Below, piece after piece: positions 8,580 through 16,866 of a stretch of DNA of 64,000 bases; positions within the stretch are counted from its first letter, which is position 1; every line of letters starts with the position of its first letter. Location: the NCBI RefSeq assembly GCF_003014595.1, contig NZ_PYGK01000005.1, forward strand, positions 248,001 through 312,000. Reading direction: 5' to 3'. The notes beneath the pieces were generated by a model. That model ran no database searches, was not told the DNA's origin, and was given only the letters and a program-made list of their open reading frames with translations. The stretch is from Chitinophaga ginsengisoli (GTDB lineage Bacteria > Bacteroidota > Bacteroidia > Chitinophagales > Chitinophagaceae). The translations under genes were made by a program, and so were the position numbers.

Positions 8580-9932
8580 TTATAGATACTTTTTCAGCGA
8601 ATTTACGTCCAATCCTTCATAATCACCCGAACTCATCATGAGCAGGTTCGCATTCTGGTAGTCCTGTTTGTCGAGGAATGCCACCAGGTGTTCCCTTTGG
8701 GTGAATATCTGCAGGTCATTGCGGCCAAAGCCCTGTGCCACCAGGTCAGGGGCCAGGTCGGGCATCCGTTTGATCTCCAGTGCATGTTTACTGTAAAATA
8801 CAACGGGTACGTCAGCTTTGTCCATCACACCCTGGTACTGCACCATAAAATCAGCATTCAGGCTGCTGTAAGTGTGCAATTCCAGTACGGCTATCAGCCT
8901 GCGCTGCGGATATTGTGACTGCAGAGCGTTGATGGTAGCCATTACCTTAGACGGTGCATGTGCAAAGTCGCGGTAAATAGCACAATGATCATTCTTGCCT
9001 ACCAGTTCCAGCCTTTTGGCAGCGCCTTTGAAGGTGGCGATAGCTTTCAGGAAGGTCTCATCGCTGATACCCAGTTCATTACAAACCAGGCGGGCAGCAT
9101 GCATATTCAGCAGGTTGTGATCGCCGAATACTTCGAGTACGGCTTGTTGGCCGCCAAAGGTTACGGTAGTAGTACCGTTGACGATCTGGTGCTGTGGTAT
9201 ATCGTAGGGAACCAGTTTCAGGTGCAGACCTTCTGTCTTTACCAATTTTACCAGTTCCGGATCGGTGCTGTTGTAAATGAGAATATTGCCGGCCTTCATG
9301 GTACGGAGGAATATGGCAAACTGCTCCAGGTAGTTATCGAATGTGGGGAACACATTGATATGATCCCAGGCAATGCCAGTCAGTACGGCAATATGAGGAT
9401 GCAGGAAATGGAATTTAGGCCGCTTTTCAATGACAGAAGCAGGGTATTCGTCTCCTTCACAAACGATCACCGGAGCATCGGTGATATTGACAGACTGTGC
9501 GAAGCCCGCGAGACGTGCACCTACCAGGTAGTCAAATGCCTGTCCTGACTGCTGCAGTACATGCATGATCATGGCAGTGGTAGTTGTTTTGCCATGGCTG
9601 CCACCTACAACGACCCTTTTCTTCTGCTGGCTTTCCTGGTAAATGTATTCCGGGAAGGAATAGATCTTCAGGCCCAGTTCTTTAGCCTTGATCAGCTCAG
9701 GATTATCTCCGCGGGCATGCATACCCAGGATGACCGCGTCGAGGTCGGCCGTAATACGGTTATCATCCCAACCCATGGTAGCCGGAGCTATACCAGCCTG
9801 ACGCAGATTGCCCAGTGCTGGTTCATAGATCTCATCATCACTGCCGGTTACCTGGTAACCCTTGTTTTTCAATGCGATAGCTAACTGATGCATTACACTG
9901 CCGCCCACCGCAATAAAATGTACTTTTGCCAT
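8580..9932 (-). CDS. mpl: UDP-N-acetylmuramate:L-alanyl-gamma-D-glutamyl-meso-DAP ligase
   Basis: A 450-residue Mur-ligase-family protein. The N-terminal Rossmann region begins 'VHFIAVGGSVMHQLAIALK', the ATP loop is 'GGSHGKTTTTAMIMHV' (about residues 110-125), the central domain has 'CEGDEYPASVIEKRPKFHFL', and the C-terminal domain has 'IYRDFAHAPSKV'. These match Mpl, which recycles murein tripeptide by ligating it to UDP-MurNAc, more closely than MurC. The length is normal. The enzyme is cytosolic and part of peptidoglycan recycling. The DnaQ-like exonuclease gene follows closely on the same strand. Confidence 0.9.
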   Translation of the reverse strand: MAKVHFIAVGGSVMHQLAIALKNKGYQVTGSDDEIYEPALGNLRQAGIAPATMGWDDNRITADLDAVILGMHARGDNPELIKAKELGLKIYSFPEYIYQESQQKKRVVVGGSHGKTTTTAMIMHVLQQSGQAFDYLVGARLAGFAQSVNITDAPVIVCEGDEYPASVIEKRPKFHFLHPHIAVLTGIAWDHINVFPTFDNYLEQFAIFLRTMKAGNILIYNSTDPELVKLVKTEGLHLKLVPYDIPQHQIVNGTTTVTFGGQQAVLEVFGDHNLLNMHAARLVCNELGISDETFLKAIATFKGAAKRLELVGKNDHCAIYRDFAHAPSKVMATINALQSQYPQRRLIAVLELHTYSSLNADFMVQYQGVMDKADVPVVFYSKHALEIKRMPDLAPDLVAQGFGRNDLQIFTQREHLVAFLDKQDYQNANLLMMSSGDYEGLDVNSLKKYL

Positions 9933-10024
9933 ATACTTTTAAGCCAGATACCTGCGTTTTATCGTTATATTTATACCTAGGGGAAAAGGAACGATATTAT
10001 ATCTAAAATCTTTAATATAAATTT

Positions 10025-10032
10025 TATATTTG
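10025..10032 (+). promoter_or_regulatory. Bacteroidota -7 box upstream of the small lipoprotein
   Basis: TATATTTG fits the TAnnTTTG consensus and lies in an AT-rich tract about 80 bases before the preferred start of the lipoprotein gene. I do not see a good -33 element. Confidence 0.4.
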
Positions 10033-10115
10033 CAAAGTAACGTCAAAAATTGACGATTAAAAAAGTGATATCATCATTCCCTATGAATTTTCATTATTCA
10101 ACTAAACATCCCTTT

Positions 10116-10265
10116 ATGCAATCATCTTATCTGAAAGTTTTGGGCGGCGCCTGTCTTATCCTTATCTTTGCGGCTTTCTTAACTTCCTGTGCGTCACAGA
10201 ACAAATTAGGTTGTCCGATGAAAATTGGTAAAGCAACGCACGGAGTAAACGTGAAGGATTGTTAA
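10116..10265 (+). CDS. Small cysteine-containing lipoprotein
   Basis: A 49-residue protein with a clear lipoprotein signal: a hydrophobic stretch ('VLGGACLILIFAAF') and the lipobox L-T-S-C with Cys25. The mature part is only about 25 residues, with two further cysteines (Cys33 and the terminal Cys49) and several lysines. In-frame starts at 10050 and 10083 would add up to 22 residues before the signal; 10116 gives the usual signal peptide. Its TAA overlaps by one base the ATG of the YtxJ gene, so the two are probably translationally coupled. Function is unknown; small lipoproteins of this shape are frequent in Bacteroidota. Confidence 0.65.
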   Translation: MQSSYLKVLGGACLILIFAAFLTSCASQNKLGCPMKIGKATHGVNVKDC

Positions 10266-10594
10266 TGAACTGGATACCACTTACTACAGAGCAACAGTTA
10301 ACAGAGATCAGAGAAGCGTCGGCAGCAAAGCCGGTAGTAATTTTCAAACACAGCACACGTTGTTCCATCAGCGCTGTAGCTAAATCCAGGCTGGAAAGAG
10401 GAGCTGCTCCGCAGGAGATCTCATTCTACTACCTGGACCTGATCAGATTCAGGGACATTTCGAACCGGATTGCAGCGGATTTTGATGTACCGCATGAATC
10501 GCCGCAGGTTTTGCTGATCCGTAACGGGGAATGCATTTATGATGAAAGCCACAGCGGGATTACCATGGATGACCTTGTAAGCAAGTCAAACTAA
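10265..10594 (+). CDS. ytxJ: Bacillithiol-system redox-active protein YtxJ
   Basis: A 109-residue thioredoxin-fold protein beginning 'MNWIPLTTEQQL'. The single redox cysteine is Cys33 in 'KHSTRCSISA', and the C-terminal half has the family pattern 'YYLDLIRFRDISNRIA' and 'HESPQVLLI'. YtxJ is the monothiol bacilliredoxin-like protein used in bacillithiol redox systems, which suggests that this organism makes bacillithiol. The start at 10265 was chosen over a TTG at 10259 because it overlaps the preceding stop and restores the family N-terminus. A strong terminator follows 34 bases after the stop. Confidence 0.88.
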   Translation: MNWIPLTTEQQLTEIREASAAKPVVIFKHSTRCSISAVAKSRLERGAAPQEISFYYLDLIRFRDISNRIAADFDVPHESPQVLLIRNGECIYDESHSGITMDDLVSKSN

Positions 10595-10628
10595 GGACGC
10601 AATCAGACTATTTATCCAAAGAATTTAG

Positions 10629-10647
10629 TACCGGCCTATGGCCGGTA
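10629..10647 (+). terminator. Intrinsic terminator after ytxJ
   Basis: A perfect 8-bp stem (TACCGGCC / GGCCGGTA) with a TAT loop is followed by eight T residues. Confidence 0.88.
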
Positions 10648-10659
10648 TTTTTTTTGCCC

Positions 10660-10667
10660 TAGCTTTG
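10660..10667 (+). promoter_or_regulatory. -7 promoter box of ubiX
   Basis: TAGCTTTG matches TAnnTTTG exactly and lies 19 bases before the ubiX start codon, giving a very short leader. The -33 region is occupied by the ytxJ terminator, and no TTTG is evident at the usual spacing. Confidence 0.5.
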
Positions 10668-10686
10668 TACTCTAAGAATTGAGCGA

Positions 10687-11256
10687 ATGAAACATCGTAT
10701 AGTAGTAGCGGTTACAGGTGCCAGCGGATCCATTTATGCCAGGCAGTTACTGAACAAATTGCAGGCAGCTTCCGCACAGACAGACCAGATAGCCCTGGTG
10801 ATGACCACCAATGCACGTACCGTTTGGGAAACAGAGCTAGGCACCGATGACTACAAGCAATTACCTTTTAAAACATATACACAGCAGGACTTCCACGCTC
10901 CTTTTGCTTCAGGTTCCGGCAGGTTTGACACCATGATCATCTGCCCCTGCTCAATGGGTACACTGGGACGTATTGCTACCGGTATCTCCAATGACCTGAT
11001 CACCCGCGCAGCAGATGTAGTGCTGAAGGAAAGAAGAAAGCTGATATGTGTGGTAAGGGAAACACCTTATAACCTGATGCATATCAAAAATATGCTGGCG
11101 GTAACAGAAGCAGGAGGCATTATTTGCCCCGCCACACCATCCTTCTACAGCGTTCCTAAAACACTGGAAGATGTAGCTGCTACTGTTGTAGACCGGGTGC
11201 TTGATCTGGCAGGAATAGAGCAGGATACCTTCCGCTGGGGAAGTGAGGAAAAATAA
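10687..11256 (+). CDS. ubiX: UbiX-family flavin prenyltransferase
   Basis: A 189-residue flavoprotein of the UbiX/Pad1 family. It opens 'RIVVAVTGASGSIYARQLL' with the FMN-binding GASGS loop at residues 11-15, then 'MIICPCSMGTLGRIATGISNDLITRAADVVLKERR' spanning about 93-127 and 'RETPYNLMHIKNM' after it. UbiX makes prenylated FMN from FMN and dimethylallyl phosphate for UbiD-type decarboxylases. In Bacteroidota it usually serves menaquinone or aromatic-acid decarboxylation. The length is normal. No UbiD partner is in the window. It has its own promoter box and is followed 52 bases later by aroQ on the same strand. Confidence 0.92.
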   Translation: MKHRIVVAVTGASGSIYARQLLNKLQAASAQTDQIALVMTTNARTVWETELGTDDYKQLPFKTYTQQDFHAPFASGSGRFDTMIICPCSMGTLGRIATGISNDLITRAADVVLKERRKLICVVRETPYNLMHIKNMLAVTEAGGIICPATPSFYSVPKTLEDVAATVVDRVLDLAGIEQDTFRWGSEEK

Positions 11257-11308
11257 GAACTGAAGAACACACAGCAGTGTTCATTGCCACAATAATACCA
11301 AGAATCAT

Positions 11309-11722
11309 ATGCAGATAGCGATCATCAACGGCCCTAACTTAAATCTCCTCGGAAAGCGGGAGCCAGGTATCTATGGAAATGAGTCTTTTGAGTCTTATTT
11401 CGAAAAACTGAAAGCACAGTATCCCGATGTACAGCTGACCTATTTCCAGAGCAATATTGAAGGCGAAATGATCAATCATCTGCACGAAATAGGGTTTTCC
11501 TATGATGGTATTCTCCTGAATGCCGGCGGTTATACCCACACTTCCGTGGCGCTTCGCGATGCTATTTCGGCTATCAAAACGCCTGTACTGGAAATTCATA
11601 TCAGCAATATCCATGCACGGGAAGAGTTCAGGCATAAAAGCATGATTGCTCCAGTTTGTGTAGGAAGCATTTGCGGCCTGGGCATGAAAGGATATGCACT
11701 GGGAGTAGCTTATTTCCTGTAA
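11309..11722 (+). CDS. aroQ: Type II 3-dehydroquinate dehydratase
   Basis: A 137-residue AroQ. The N-terminus 'AIINGPNLNLLGKREPGIYG' carries the flexible lid with the catalytic Arg and Tyr. 'NAGGYTHTSVALRDAI' is near residue 72, 'LEIHISNIHAREEFRHKS' near 95 holds the catalytic His, and 'GSICGLGMKGYALG' is near the end. It dehydrates 3-dehydroquinate in the shikimate pathway as a cytosolic dodecamer. The length is slightly below the family mean of about 145 residues but complete. It probably shares a transcript with ubiX, and downstream lie an 11-bp-periodic inverted repeat and a terminator shared with bioB. Confidence 0.95.
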   Translation: MQIAIINGPNLNLLGKREPGIYGNESFESYFEKLKAQYPDVQLTYFQSNIEGEMINHLHEIGFSYDGILLNAGGYTHTSVALRDAISAIKTPVLEIHISNIHAREEFRHKSMIAPVCVGSICGLGMKGYALGVAYFL

Positions 11723-11922
11723 CAGGCGCTTGCCATTGTTAAAGGTTCATATGTCAAAGAACTGAGGCGCCATGCAATATTAGGAAAGAAGAAAGTGCCG
11801 TTTGGGAGGATGTCCATAGGGCGGAAAAGCATGTGCACAGGACGCCAAAACGTGGGTGGACGAAATGCCAAAACAAGAGAAATAGCTGTGTAAAGCTTAA
11901 TTTGTACATTCCCTTCTTTTTG

Positions 11923-12024
11923 CCGTCTTGATACCGCTTTGATACCGCTAATCCTACGTTAATCCTACGTCTATAAACGTAGGATTAACGTAGGATTAGC
12001 GGTATCAAAGCGGTATCAAGACGG
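11923..12024. repeat. Perfect 48-bp inverted repeat made of 11-bp units
   Basis: The arms 11923-11970 and 11977-12024 are exact reverse complements separated by six bases (CTATAA). The right arm reads as consecutive 11-mers: ACGTAGGATTA twice (11977-11998), GCGGTATCAAA, GCGGTATCAAG, then ACGGTATCAAA, which runs past the arm to 12031. Either transcript would fold into a very long hairpin. It lies between two convergent genes and is not followed directly by a T-run. Confidence 0.9.
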
Positions 12025-12039
12025 TATCAAAGCAAACTA

Positions 12040-12074
12040 AAAAGGGTGTTCCGGCATGGCCAGAACACCCTTTT
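12040..12074. terminator. Bidirectional terminator between aroQ and bioB
   Basis: A perfect 12-bp stem (AAAAGGGTGTTC / GAACACCCTTTT) with an 11-base loop. The A/T ends provide a T-run on both strands, so it can end both the aroQ transcript (+) and the bioB transcript (-). Confidence 0.85.
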
Positions 12075-12091
12075 CTTATTTCAGATGAATA

Positions 12092-13087
12092 TTAGTTCAA
12101 TGTTTCAGTTTCAACTGCCTGATCTTTGAAAGCCTCTCTTGGTTTCAGACCTAACAGTTCAAACATCATGTGATCTTCTTCGAAGGAAGGATTGTTCGTA
12201 GTCAGCAGTTTCTCACCGGTGAAGATAGAGTTTGCGCCTGCCATGAAGCAGAGGGCCTGCTCGGAAATGCTCATTTCAGCACGGCCGGCACTGAGACGTA
12301 CCATTGCTTTAGGTATTACGATACGGGTGGTAGCGATCATACGTACCATATCCCAGAACGCAACTTTCGGCATATTTTCCAGCGGCGTTCCTTTTACACG
12401 GGTCAGGGCGTTGATAGGAACGGAATCAGGATGGGTAGCCATATTGCTCAGGGTGTGCAGCATACCGATGCGGTCTTCGTGGGATTCTCCCAGACCAATG
12501 ATACCACCGCAGCAAACGCTTACACCTGCTTTGCGGACGTTGTCCAGGGTACGCAGACGGTCGTCGTAAGTACGGGTGGTGATGATAGACTCATAGTACT
12601 CGCTGGAAGTGTCCAGGTTGTGGTTGTAGGCATGCAAACCTGCATCCGCCAGTTTCTGTGCCTGTTCTTCGGTCAGCATACCCAGGGTAGTACAAACCTC
12701 CATGCCCAGCTCATTCACGCCTTTTACCATATCCAATACGCGGTCAAAGTCGCGGTTATCCCTGACTTCTCTCCAGGCAGCGCCCATGCAGAAGCGGGTA
12801 GAACCAGCATCTTTCGCCTTTTGGGCGTATGCCAGCACTTCTTCTTTTTTCAGAAGGCCATGTACTTTGATATCGGTATTATAGCGGGCAGCCTGAGGGC
12901 AATAAGAACAGTCTTCCGAGCAACCGCCTGTTTTAATGGACAGCAGCGTACAAACCTGTACTTCTGCAGTATCCTGCGTTTGTCTGTGTATGGAAGCAGC
13001 ACGGAAAACCAGTTCCAGCAAGGGAGTATTATAGATCTCTTTTATTTCTTCAATAGACCAGTCGTGACGGATCTGCACATCTTGCAT
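12092..13087 (-). CDS. bioB: Biotin synthase
   Basis: A 331-residue radical-SAM enzyme. The [4Fe-4S] motif C-x3-C-x2-C is in '[16 protein letters not shown]' (about residues 52-67), followed by '[10 protein letters not shown]', '[12 protein letters not shown]' and '[13 protein letters not shown]'. '[10 protein letters not shown]' and the Arg of '[10 protein letters not shown]' belong to the second [2Fe-2S] site. It converts dethiobiotin to biotin. The length is normal. No other bio gene is adjacent, so it stands as a single gene with its own promoter box and terminator. The open frame on the opposite strand (12170-13102) is a shadow. Confidence 0.96.
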   Translation of the reverse strand: MQDVQIRHDWSIEEIKEIYNTPLLELVFRAASIHRQTQDTAEVQVCTLLSIKTGGCSEDCSYCPQAARYNTDIKVHGLLKKEEVLAYAQKAKDAGSTRFCMGAAWREVRDNRDFDRVLDMVKGVNELGMEVCTTLGMLTEEQAQKLADAGLHAYNHNLDTSSEYYESIITTRTYDDRLRTLDNVRKAGVSVCCGGIIGLGESHEDRIGMLHTLSNMATHPDSVPINALTRVKGTPLENMPKVAFWDMVRMIATTRIVIPKAMVRLSAGRAEMSISEQALCFMAGANSIFTGEKLLTTNNPSFEEDHMMFELLGLKPREAFKDQAVETETLN

Positions 13088-13105
13088 AATAATCTAATTT
13101 GAGAG

Positions 13106-13113
13106 CAAACCTA
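13106..13113 (-). promoter_or_regulatory. -7 promoter box of bioB
   Basis: On the minus strand this reads TAGGTTTG, an exact TAnnTTTG match 18 bases before the bioB ATG. Confidence 0.5.
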
Positions 13114-13141
13114 CAAATTAAAATTGAATTAGGAATCAGGA

Positions 13142-13191
13142 AATAAGAATTAGAAAATGTGCTCAATTGTGCGTTATTATTAATTCTTATT
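13142..13191 (-). terminator. Intergenic hairpin (AATAAGAATTA arms) after the M42 peptidase gene
   Basis: Perfect 11-bp arms (AATAAGAATTA 13142-13152 and TAATTCTTATT 13181-13191) lie between the M42 peptidase and bioB. It belongs to the same AAGAATTAGGAATC-like family as the elements at 15239-15308 and 16867-16911. It may act as a terminator, although the stem is AT-rich. Confidence 0.45.
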
Positions 13192-13209
13192 GACTGACTT
13201 TCAATAGGT

Positions 13210-14310
13210 TTACAGGTATTTGAAATTTGTTTTTGGTGTAATGTTCAGGAGTGTCTGATAAATCAGGTGAATAGTGTTTTCCACATCGTCTTTTTTGATC
13301 ATTTCCACGGTGGTGTGCATATAACGCAGCGGGATGCTGATCAATGCAGACGGGGTGCCGTCATTGGAGTAAGCAAACGCATCCGTATCTGTACCGGTAC
13401 TGCGGCTTACGGCATGCAGCTGGTGCGGGATATCGTTCTTTTTGGCTGTTTTGATGATCAGGTCGCGGAGAATGTTGTGTACGGCGGGGCCATACGTAAT
13501 ACTCGGACCATTGCCACAGCGGATCTCACCTTCGATATTCTTGTTGATCATCGGGGTGGTCGTATCGTGTGTTACGTCGGTAATGATCGCCACATCCGGC
13601 TTGATCCTTTTAGCAATCATTTCCGCACCACGGAGACCTACTTCTTCCTGTACAGCGTTGACAATATACAGACCGAATGGCAGTTGCTGTTTCTTTTCCT
13701 TCAGCATGCGTGCTACCTCAGCAATCATAAAGCCACCGATGCGGTTATCGAAAGCACGGCAGATATAGTAGTCGTAGTTCAGTTCTTCAAAACCATCTTC
13801 AAAAGTCACCACACACCCTACATGGATACCGAGGTCTTCCACTTCCTTACGGTTGCGGGCGCCACAGTCCAGGAAAATGTTTTCCACTTTCGGCTGAGGG
13901 TCTTTGCCTTCGGTACTGCGCAGGCGGGTATGTATAGCGGGCCATCCGAACACGGCTTTTACGGTACCGTTCTCAGTATGGATATTCACGCGTTTGGACG
14001 GTGCGATCTGCTGATCAGAGCCACCATTGCGGATTACGTATATCAGTCCCTCCGGAGAGACATAATTGACAAACCACGATATTTCATCAGCATGTGCTTC
14101 AATCACCACTTTAAACGGGGCTTTCGGGTTGATGATACCGACTGCCGAGCCGTACGCGTCCACATAGTACTCGTCTATAAACGGCTGCAGATATTCCAGC
14201 CACAATTTCTGTCCTTCTTTCTCAAACCCGGTAGGGGAGGGATTATTGAGATATTTACGCAGGAACGTAAGCGCCTCTTTACTGAGTATGGATTTTTGCT
14301 TTTTAGACAT
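13210..14310 (-). CDS. M42-family metallopeptidase (glutamyl aminopeptidase/endoglucanase-M-like)
   Basis: A 366-residue M42 protein. It has 'PSPTGFEKEGQKLW' near residue 24, a metal-binding His and Asp in 'VVIEAHADEISW' near 70, 'RAFDNRIGG' near 185 and the catalytic 'VQEEVGLRGAEM' near 215. 'DVTHDTTTP' and the C-terminal 'MHTTVEMIKKDDVENTIHL' complete the dinuclear zinc or cobalt site. M42 enzymes are cytosolic dodecameric aminopeptidases that degrade peptides. The length is normal. It is preceded by a well-spaced Bacteroidota promoter. Confidence 0.93.
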   Translation of the reverse strand: MSKKQKSILSKEALTFLRKYLNNPSPTGFEKEGQKLWLEYLQPFIDEYYVDAYGSAVGIINPKAPFKVVIEAHADEISWFVNYVSPEGLIYVIRNGGSDQQIAPSKRVNIHTENGTVKAVFGWPAIHTRLRSTEGKDPQPKVENIFLDCGARNRKEVEDLGIHVGCVVTFEDGFEELNYDYYICRAFDNRIGGFMIAEVARMLKEKKQQLPFGLYIVNAVQEEVGLRGAEMIAKRIKPDVAIITDVTHDTTTPMINKNIEGEIRCGNGPSITYGPAVHNILRDLIIKTAKKNDIPHQLHAVSRSTGTDTDAFAYSNDGTPSALISIPLRYMHTTVEMIKKDDVENTIHLIYQTLLNITPKTNFKYL

Positions 14311-14332
14311 TGCTGTTAAATTAATTGTGCTG

Positions 14333-14362
14333 CAAAAGTAAGTGTTTGCCAGCTTACAGCAA
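14333..14362 (-). promoter_or_regulatory. Promoter of the M42 peptidase gene
   Basis: On the minus strand, TACTTTTG (14340-14333) fits TAnnTTTG, and a TTG (14362-14360) lies 19 bases upstream of it, the spacing expected for Bacteroidota promoters. It is about 23 bases before the start codon. Confidence 0.6.
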
Positions 14363-14374
14363 GACGGGTGTTGG

Positions 14375-15217
14375 TTATGATAACGCCGTTATAGTAAAAT
14401 GAAGCAGGGCGGAAAGCATTACCATGCCATCCAGTACAAAATAGTAGAAGTGATCTGAACGGTTACTGATGGCATATCGTGTAAGCAATGCTGTTATTGC
14501 TACCGGAGCCAGCAGAACGGCGGTCAGCATCCAGCCATCCACCGGGAAAAGCACCAGTGCAAAGATGGCGGCAAGCACCAGAGAACTGACATATAGCTTT
14601 TTAAGGCCTGATGCGCTCAGAATAGTGATCAAAGAGCGTATACCTTCCTTTTTGTCCGACTCCAGGTCCCGGTAATCAAACAGAATACAGATAGCATAAA
14701 CGAGGAAGAAGCGGTGTAAGGTAAGGAATAGTATAGTGGGCGAATAAGGTTGTTTTTCTATAAATACCGGCAACAGGGTAGTGACATAGATCCAGACTGC
14801 AGTCAGGAATATGGTTTTGCCTATGGCGATCTTTCTCAGCCATATAAACGCCCGGTGCGGCACTTTAGGTGCGGAATACAGGAAGGTAAGCACGGCAGCC
14901 CCCGACAGTGGCAGCCATTGTTCCCGTAACAACCAGAAGCCGTAAGCTGCTCCCAGTGCTCCTAATGCACAAAGTACCAGCTGTAATGTTTTATGACGGG
15001 CACCCCAGAGAATACGTTCAGAGGTAGAATAATCTGCAGGAGTCAGGTACCAATGGAAATTATAGCTGCAGATAGTTGAGCAGAAAACGAAGAAATAATA
15101 AGCCTCATTAATGTCCCGGATCTGCAGCAGCGTGTTCGTCTGCCATATCATGAGTATGGCGCAGCAAGCTACGTAGAGAGACGAGAAGATGATAAAATTA
15201 AAAAGACCGCGAAGCAT
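14375..15217 (-). CDS. UbiA-family prenyltransferase-like membrane protein
   Basis: A 280-residue protein with about eight to nine membrane segments. The second Asp-rich motif of UbiA enzymes is clear: 'FDYRDLESDKKEGIRSL' near residue 185. The first motif (usually NxxxDxxxD) is weak: 'CSYNFHWYLTPADYST' near 50 keeps the Asn but not the canonical spacing. UbiA proteins attach prenyl chains to aromatic acceptors such as quinone or heme precursors. With one degenerate motif, the substrate and even the activity are uncertain. The start is the ATG at 15217, because a TTG at 15223 would add only two residues. Confidence 0.75.
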   Translation of the reverse strand: MLRGLFNFIIFSSLYVACCAILMIWQTNTLLQIRDINEAYYFFVFCSTICSYNFHWYLTPADYSTSERILWGARHKTLQLVLCALGALGAAYGFWLLREQWLPLSGAAVLTFLYSAPKVPHRAFIWLRKIAIGKTIFLTAVWIYVTTLLPVFIEKQPYSPTILFLTLHRFFLVYAICILFDYRDLESDKKEGIRSLITILSASGLKKLYVSSLVLAAIFALVLFPVDGWMLTAVLLAPVAITALLTRYAISNRSDHFYYFVLDGMVMLSALLHFTITALS

Positions 15218-15238
15218 TAACAATCGGCATTAGGAAAT

Positions 15239-15308
15239 TAAGAATCAGAAATTGGAATGCGAAATTAGGAATTATACGCCCTAAGATTACATTAATTCCT
15301 GATTCTTA
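15239..15308 (-). terminator. Long intergenic hairpin between the carboxylase and UbiA-like genes
   Basis: Ten-base perfect outer arms (TAAGAATCAG 15239-15248 / CTGATTCTTA 15299-15308) enclose further AATTAGGAAT-like complementary segments. The element ends seven bases before the stop of the carboxylase gene and belongs to a recurrent family in this region. A role as a 3' end element is inferred. Confidence 0.5.
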
Positions 15309-15315
15309 TGCCTGG

Positions 15316-16854
15316 TTAAAGCGGAATATTTCCATGTTTCTTTCGGGGCATTGTCACCACCTTGTTTTCCAGCATGGCGTATCCCTTAATCAATTTTATA
15401 CGGGCCTGGTCCGGTACGATGACTTCATCAATATACCCTTTTTCTGCTGCCAGATAAGGATTGGCGAAGCGTTCGGTATATTCTGCCACCAGCTCGTTGG
15501 TACGGGCTTCCGGATCAGGAGCGGCATCTATTTCTTTTTTATAGATGATCTCTACGGCGCCTTTAGGCCCCATTACGGCTATCTCTGCCTGTGGGAAAGC
15601 GAAGTTGAGGTCTGCACCGATATGTTTTGAGTTCATTACACAGTAAGCACCACCATAGGCTTTACGGGTTGTAACGGTGATCTTCGGCACAGTGGCTTCA
15701 CTCAATGCGAAAAGTAGTTTAGCCCCGTTGGTGATGATACCATTCCATTCCTGGTCAGTGCCGGGGAGGAAGCCCGGAACATCTACCAGCACCAGCAAGG
15801 GGATGTTGAACGCATCGCAGAAGCGGGTAAAACGGGCGCCCTTTACAGAGGCATGTATATCCAGTACCCCTGCCAGATGGGCTGGCTGATTGGCGACGAT
15901 ACCTATACTCCTTCCGGCAATGCGGGCAAAGCCCACAATGAGATTTTCGGCAAAGTCCTTATGTACTTCAAAGAAACTCTCCTTATCCGTCAGCTCACTG
16001 ATCACATCTTTCATGTCGTATGGCTGATTGGAGCTGGCAGGAATAATTGTGTTCAGTGCCGGGCGGATCTCGTCGGTCGGTTCGTATGGATAGACGGGCG
16101 CATCTTCTTCACAGTTCTGTGGCACATAACTGAGTAGCTGCCGTATGTTGTTGATGCATTCTACCTCATTGGTGCAGGAAAAATGGGTGACACCGCTTTT
16201 CACTGCATGGGTATGTGCACCTCCCAGTTCTTCTGCTGTCACTTCCTCATGTGTAACCGTCTTAACGACGTTAGGCCCGGTGACGAACATATAGGAGGTC
16301 TCTTCTACCATCAGTATGAAATCTGTGATGGCGGGGGAGTATACAGCACCGCCGGCACAGGGTCCCATAATAGCGGAGATCTGCGGGATGACGCCGGAAG
16401 CCCGGGTATTACGGTAAAAGATATCCGCATACCCCCCCAGGCTTACTACGCCCTCCTGTATACGGGCGCCGCCACTGTCGTTTAAACCAATCACGGGAGC
16501 GCCGTTCTGCATGGCGAGGTCCATGATCTTACAGATCTTACGGGCATGGGGCTCCGAAAGACTACCGCCGTAGACGGTAAAGTCCTGCGAAAAGACATAG
16601 GTCAGACGGCCGTTGATCGTACCATAGCCGGTTACGACGCCATCACCGGGAAACTGTTCCTGGTCAGTAGTCATACCACGGTTACGGTTATGTACGAACA
16701 TGTCCAGCTCTTCGAAGGAGCCTTCGTCCATCAGGAGTTGTAACCGTTCCCTTGCTGTAAGTTTTCCTTTCTTATGTTGGGAGGAGATGCGTGCTTCGCC
16801 GCCACCAAGGATGGCTGTAGCGATCTTGTTCCGGAGTTCGTGGAATTTGTCCAT
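15316..16854 (-). CDS. Acyl-CoA carboxylase beta subunit (carboxyltransferase)
   Basis: A 512-residue carboxyltransferase of the propionyl/methylcrotonyl-CoA carboxylase type. The first crotonase-like half has '[14 protein letters not shown]' and '[13 protein letters not shown]' near residue 120 and '[12 protein letters not shown]' near 158. The second half has '[15 protein letters not shown]' near 370 and '[15 protein letters not shown]' near 410. It transfers carboxyl from biotin to an acyl-CoA, probably propionyl-CoA. The Met at 16854 gives the family N-terminus '[11 protein letters not shown]'; the extension to 16893 runs through an intergenic repeat. No alpha or biotin-carrier subunit gene lies nearby. 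Confidence 0.92.
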   Translation of the reverse strand: MDKFHELRNKIATAILGGGEARISSQHKKGKLTARERLQLLMDEGSFEELDMFVHNRNRGMTTDQEQFPGDGVVTGYGTINGRLTYVFSQDFTVYGGSLSEPHARKICKIMDLAMQNGAPVIGLNDSGGARIQEGVVSLGGYADIFYRNTRASGVIPQISAIMGPCAGGAVYSPAITDFILMVEETSYMFVTGPNVVKTVTHEEVTAEELGGAHTHAVKSGVTHFSCTNEVECINNIRQLLSYVPQNCEEDAPVYPYEPTDEIRPALNTIIPASSNQPYDMKDVISELTDKESFFEVHKDFAENLIVGFARIAGRSIGIVANQPAHLAGVLDIHASVKGARFTRFCDAFNIPLLVLVDVPGFLPGTDQEWNGIITNGAKLLFALSEATVPKITVTTRKAYGGAYCVMNSKHIGADLNFAFPQAEIAVMGPKGAVEIIYKKEIDAAPDPEARTNELVAEYTERFANPYLAAEKGYIDEVIVPDQARIKLIKGYAMLENKVVTMPRKKHGNIPL

Positions 16855-16866
16855 GGAACAAATATA

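Larger units (their letters stand above)
11723..12091. other. 369-base convergent intergenic region (aroQ / bioB)
   Basis: No ORF was found. The first 200 bases show nothing I can assign. The second half is built of a 48-bp perfect inverted repeat (11923-12024) and then a bidirectional terminator (12040-12074), both described separately. Confidence 0.7.

Noticed and set aside
11923..12024. The long palindrome as a CRISPR repeat or transposon end pair
   Set aside because: There are no unique spacers between units and no transposase or target duplication; only the six-base loop separates the arms.
12170..13102. Long plus-strand open frame (310 codons) opposite bioB
   Set aside because: It is antisense to a full-length, motif-complete bioB and its translation shows no family pattern; it is a shadow of the codon bias.
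13267..14319. Plus-strand open frame of 350 codons opposite the M42 peptidase gene
   Set aside because: The opposite strand encodes an intact M42 peptidase with all metal ligands. The plus-strand translation is His/Phe-rich and has no recognisable domain.
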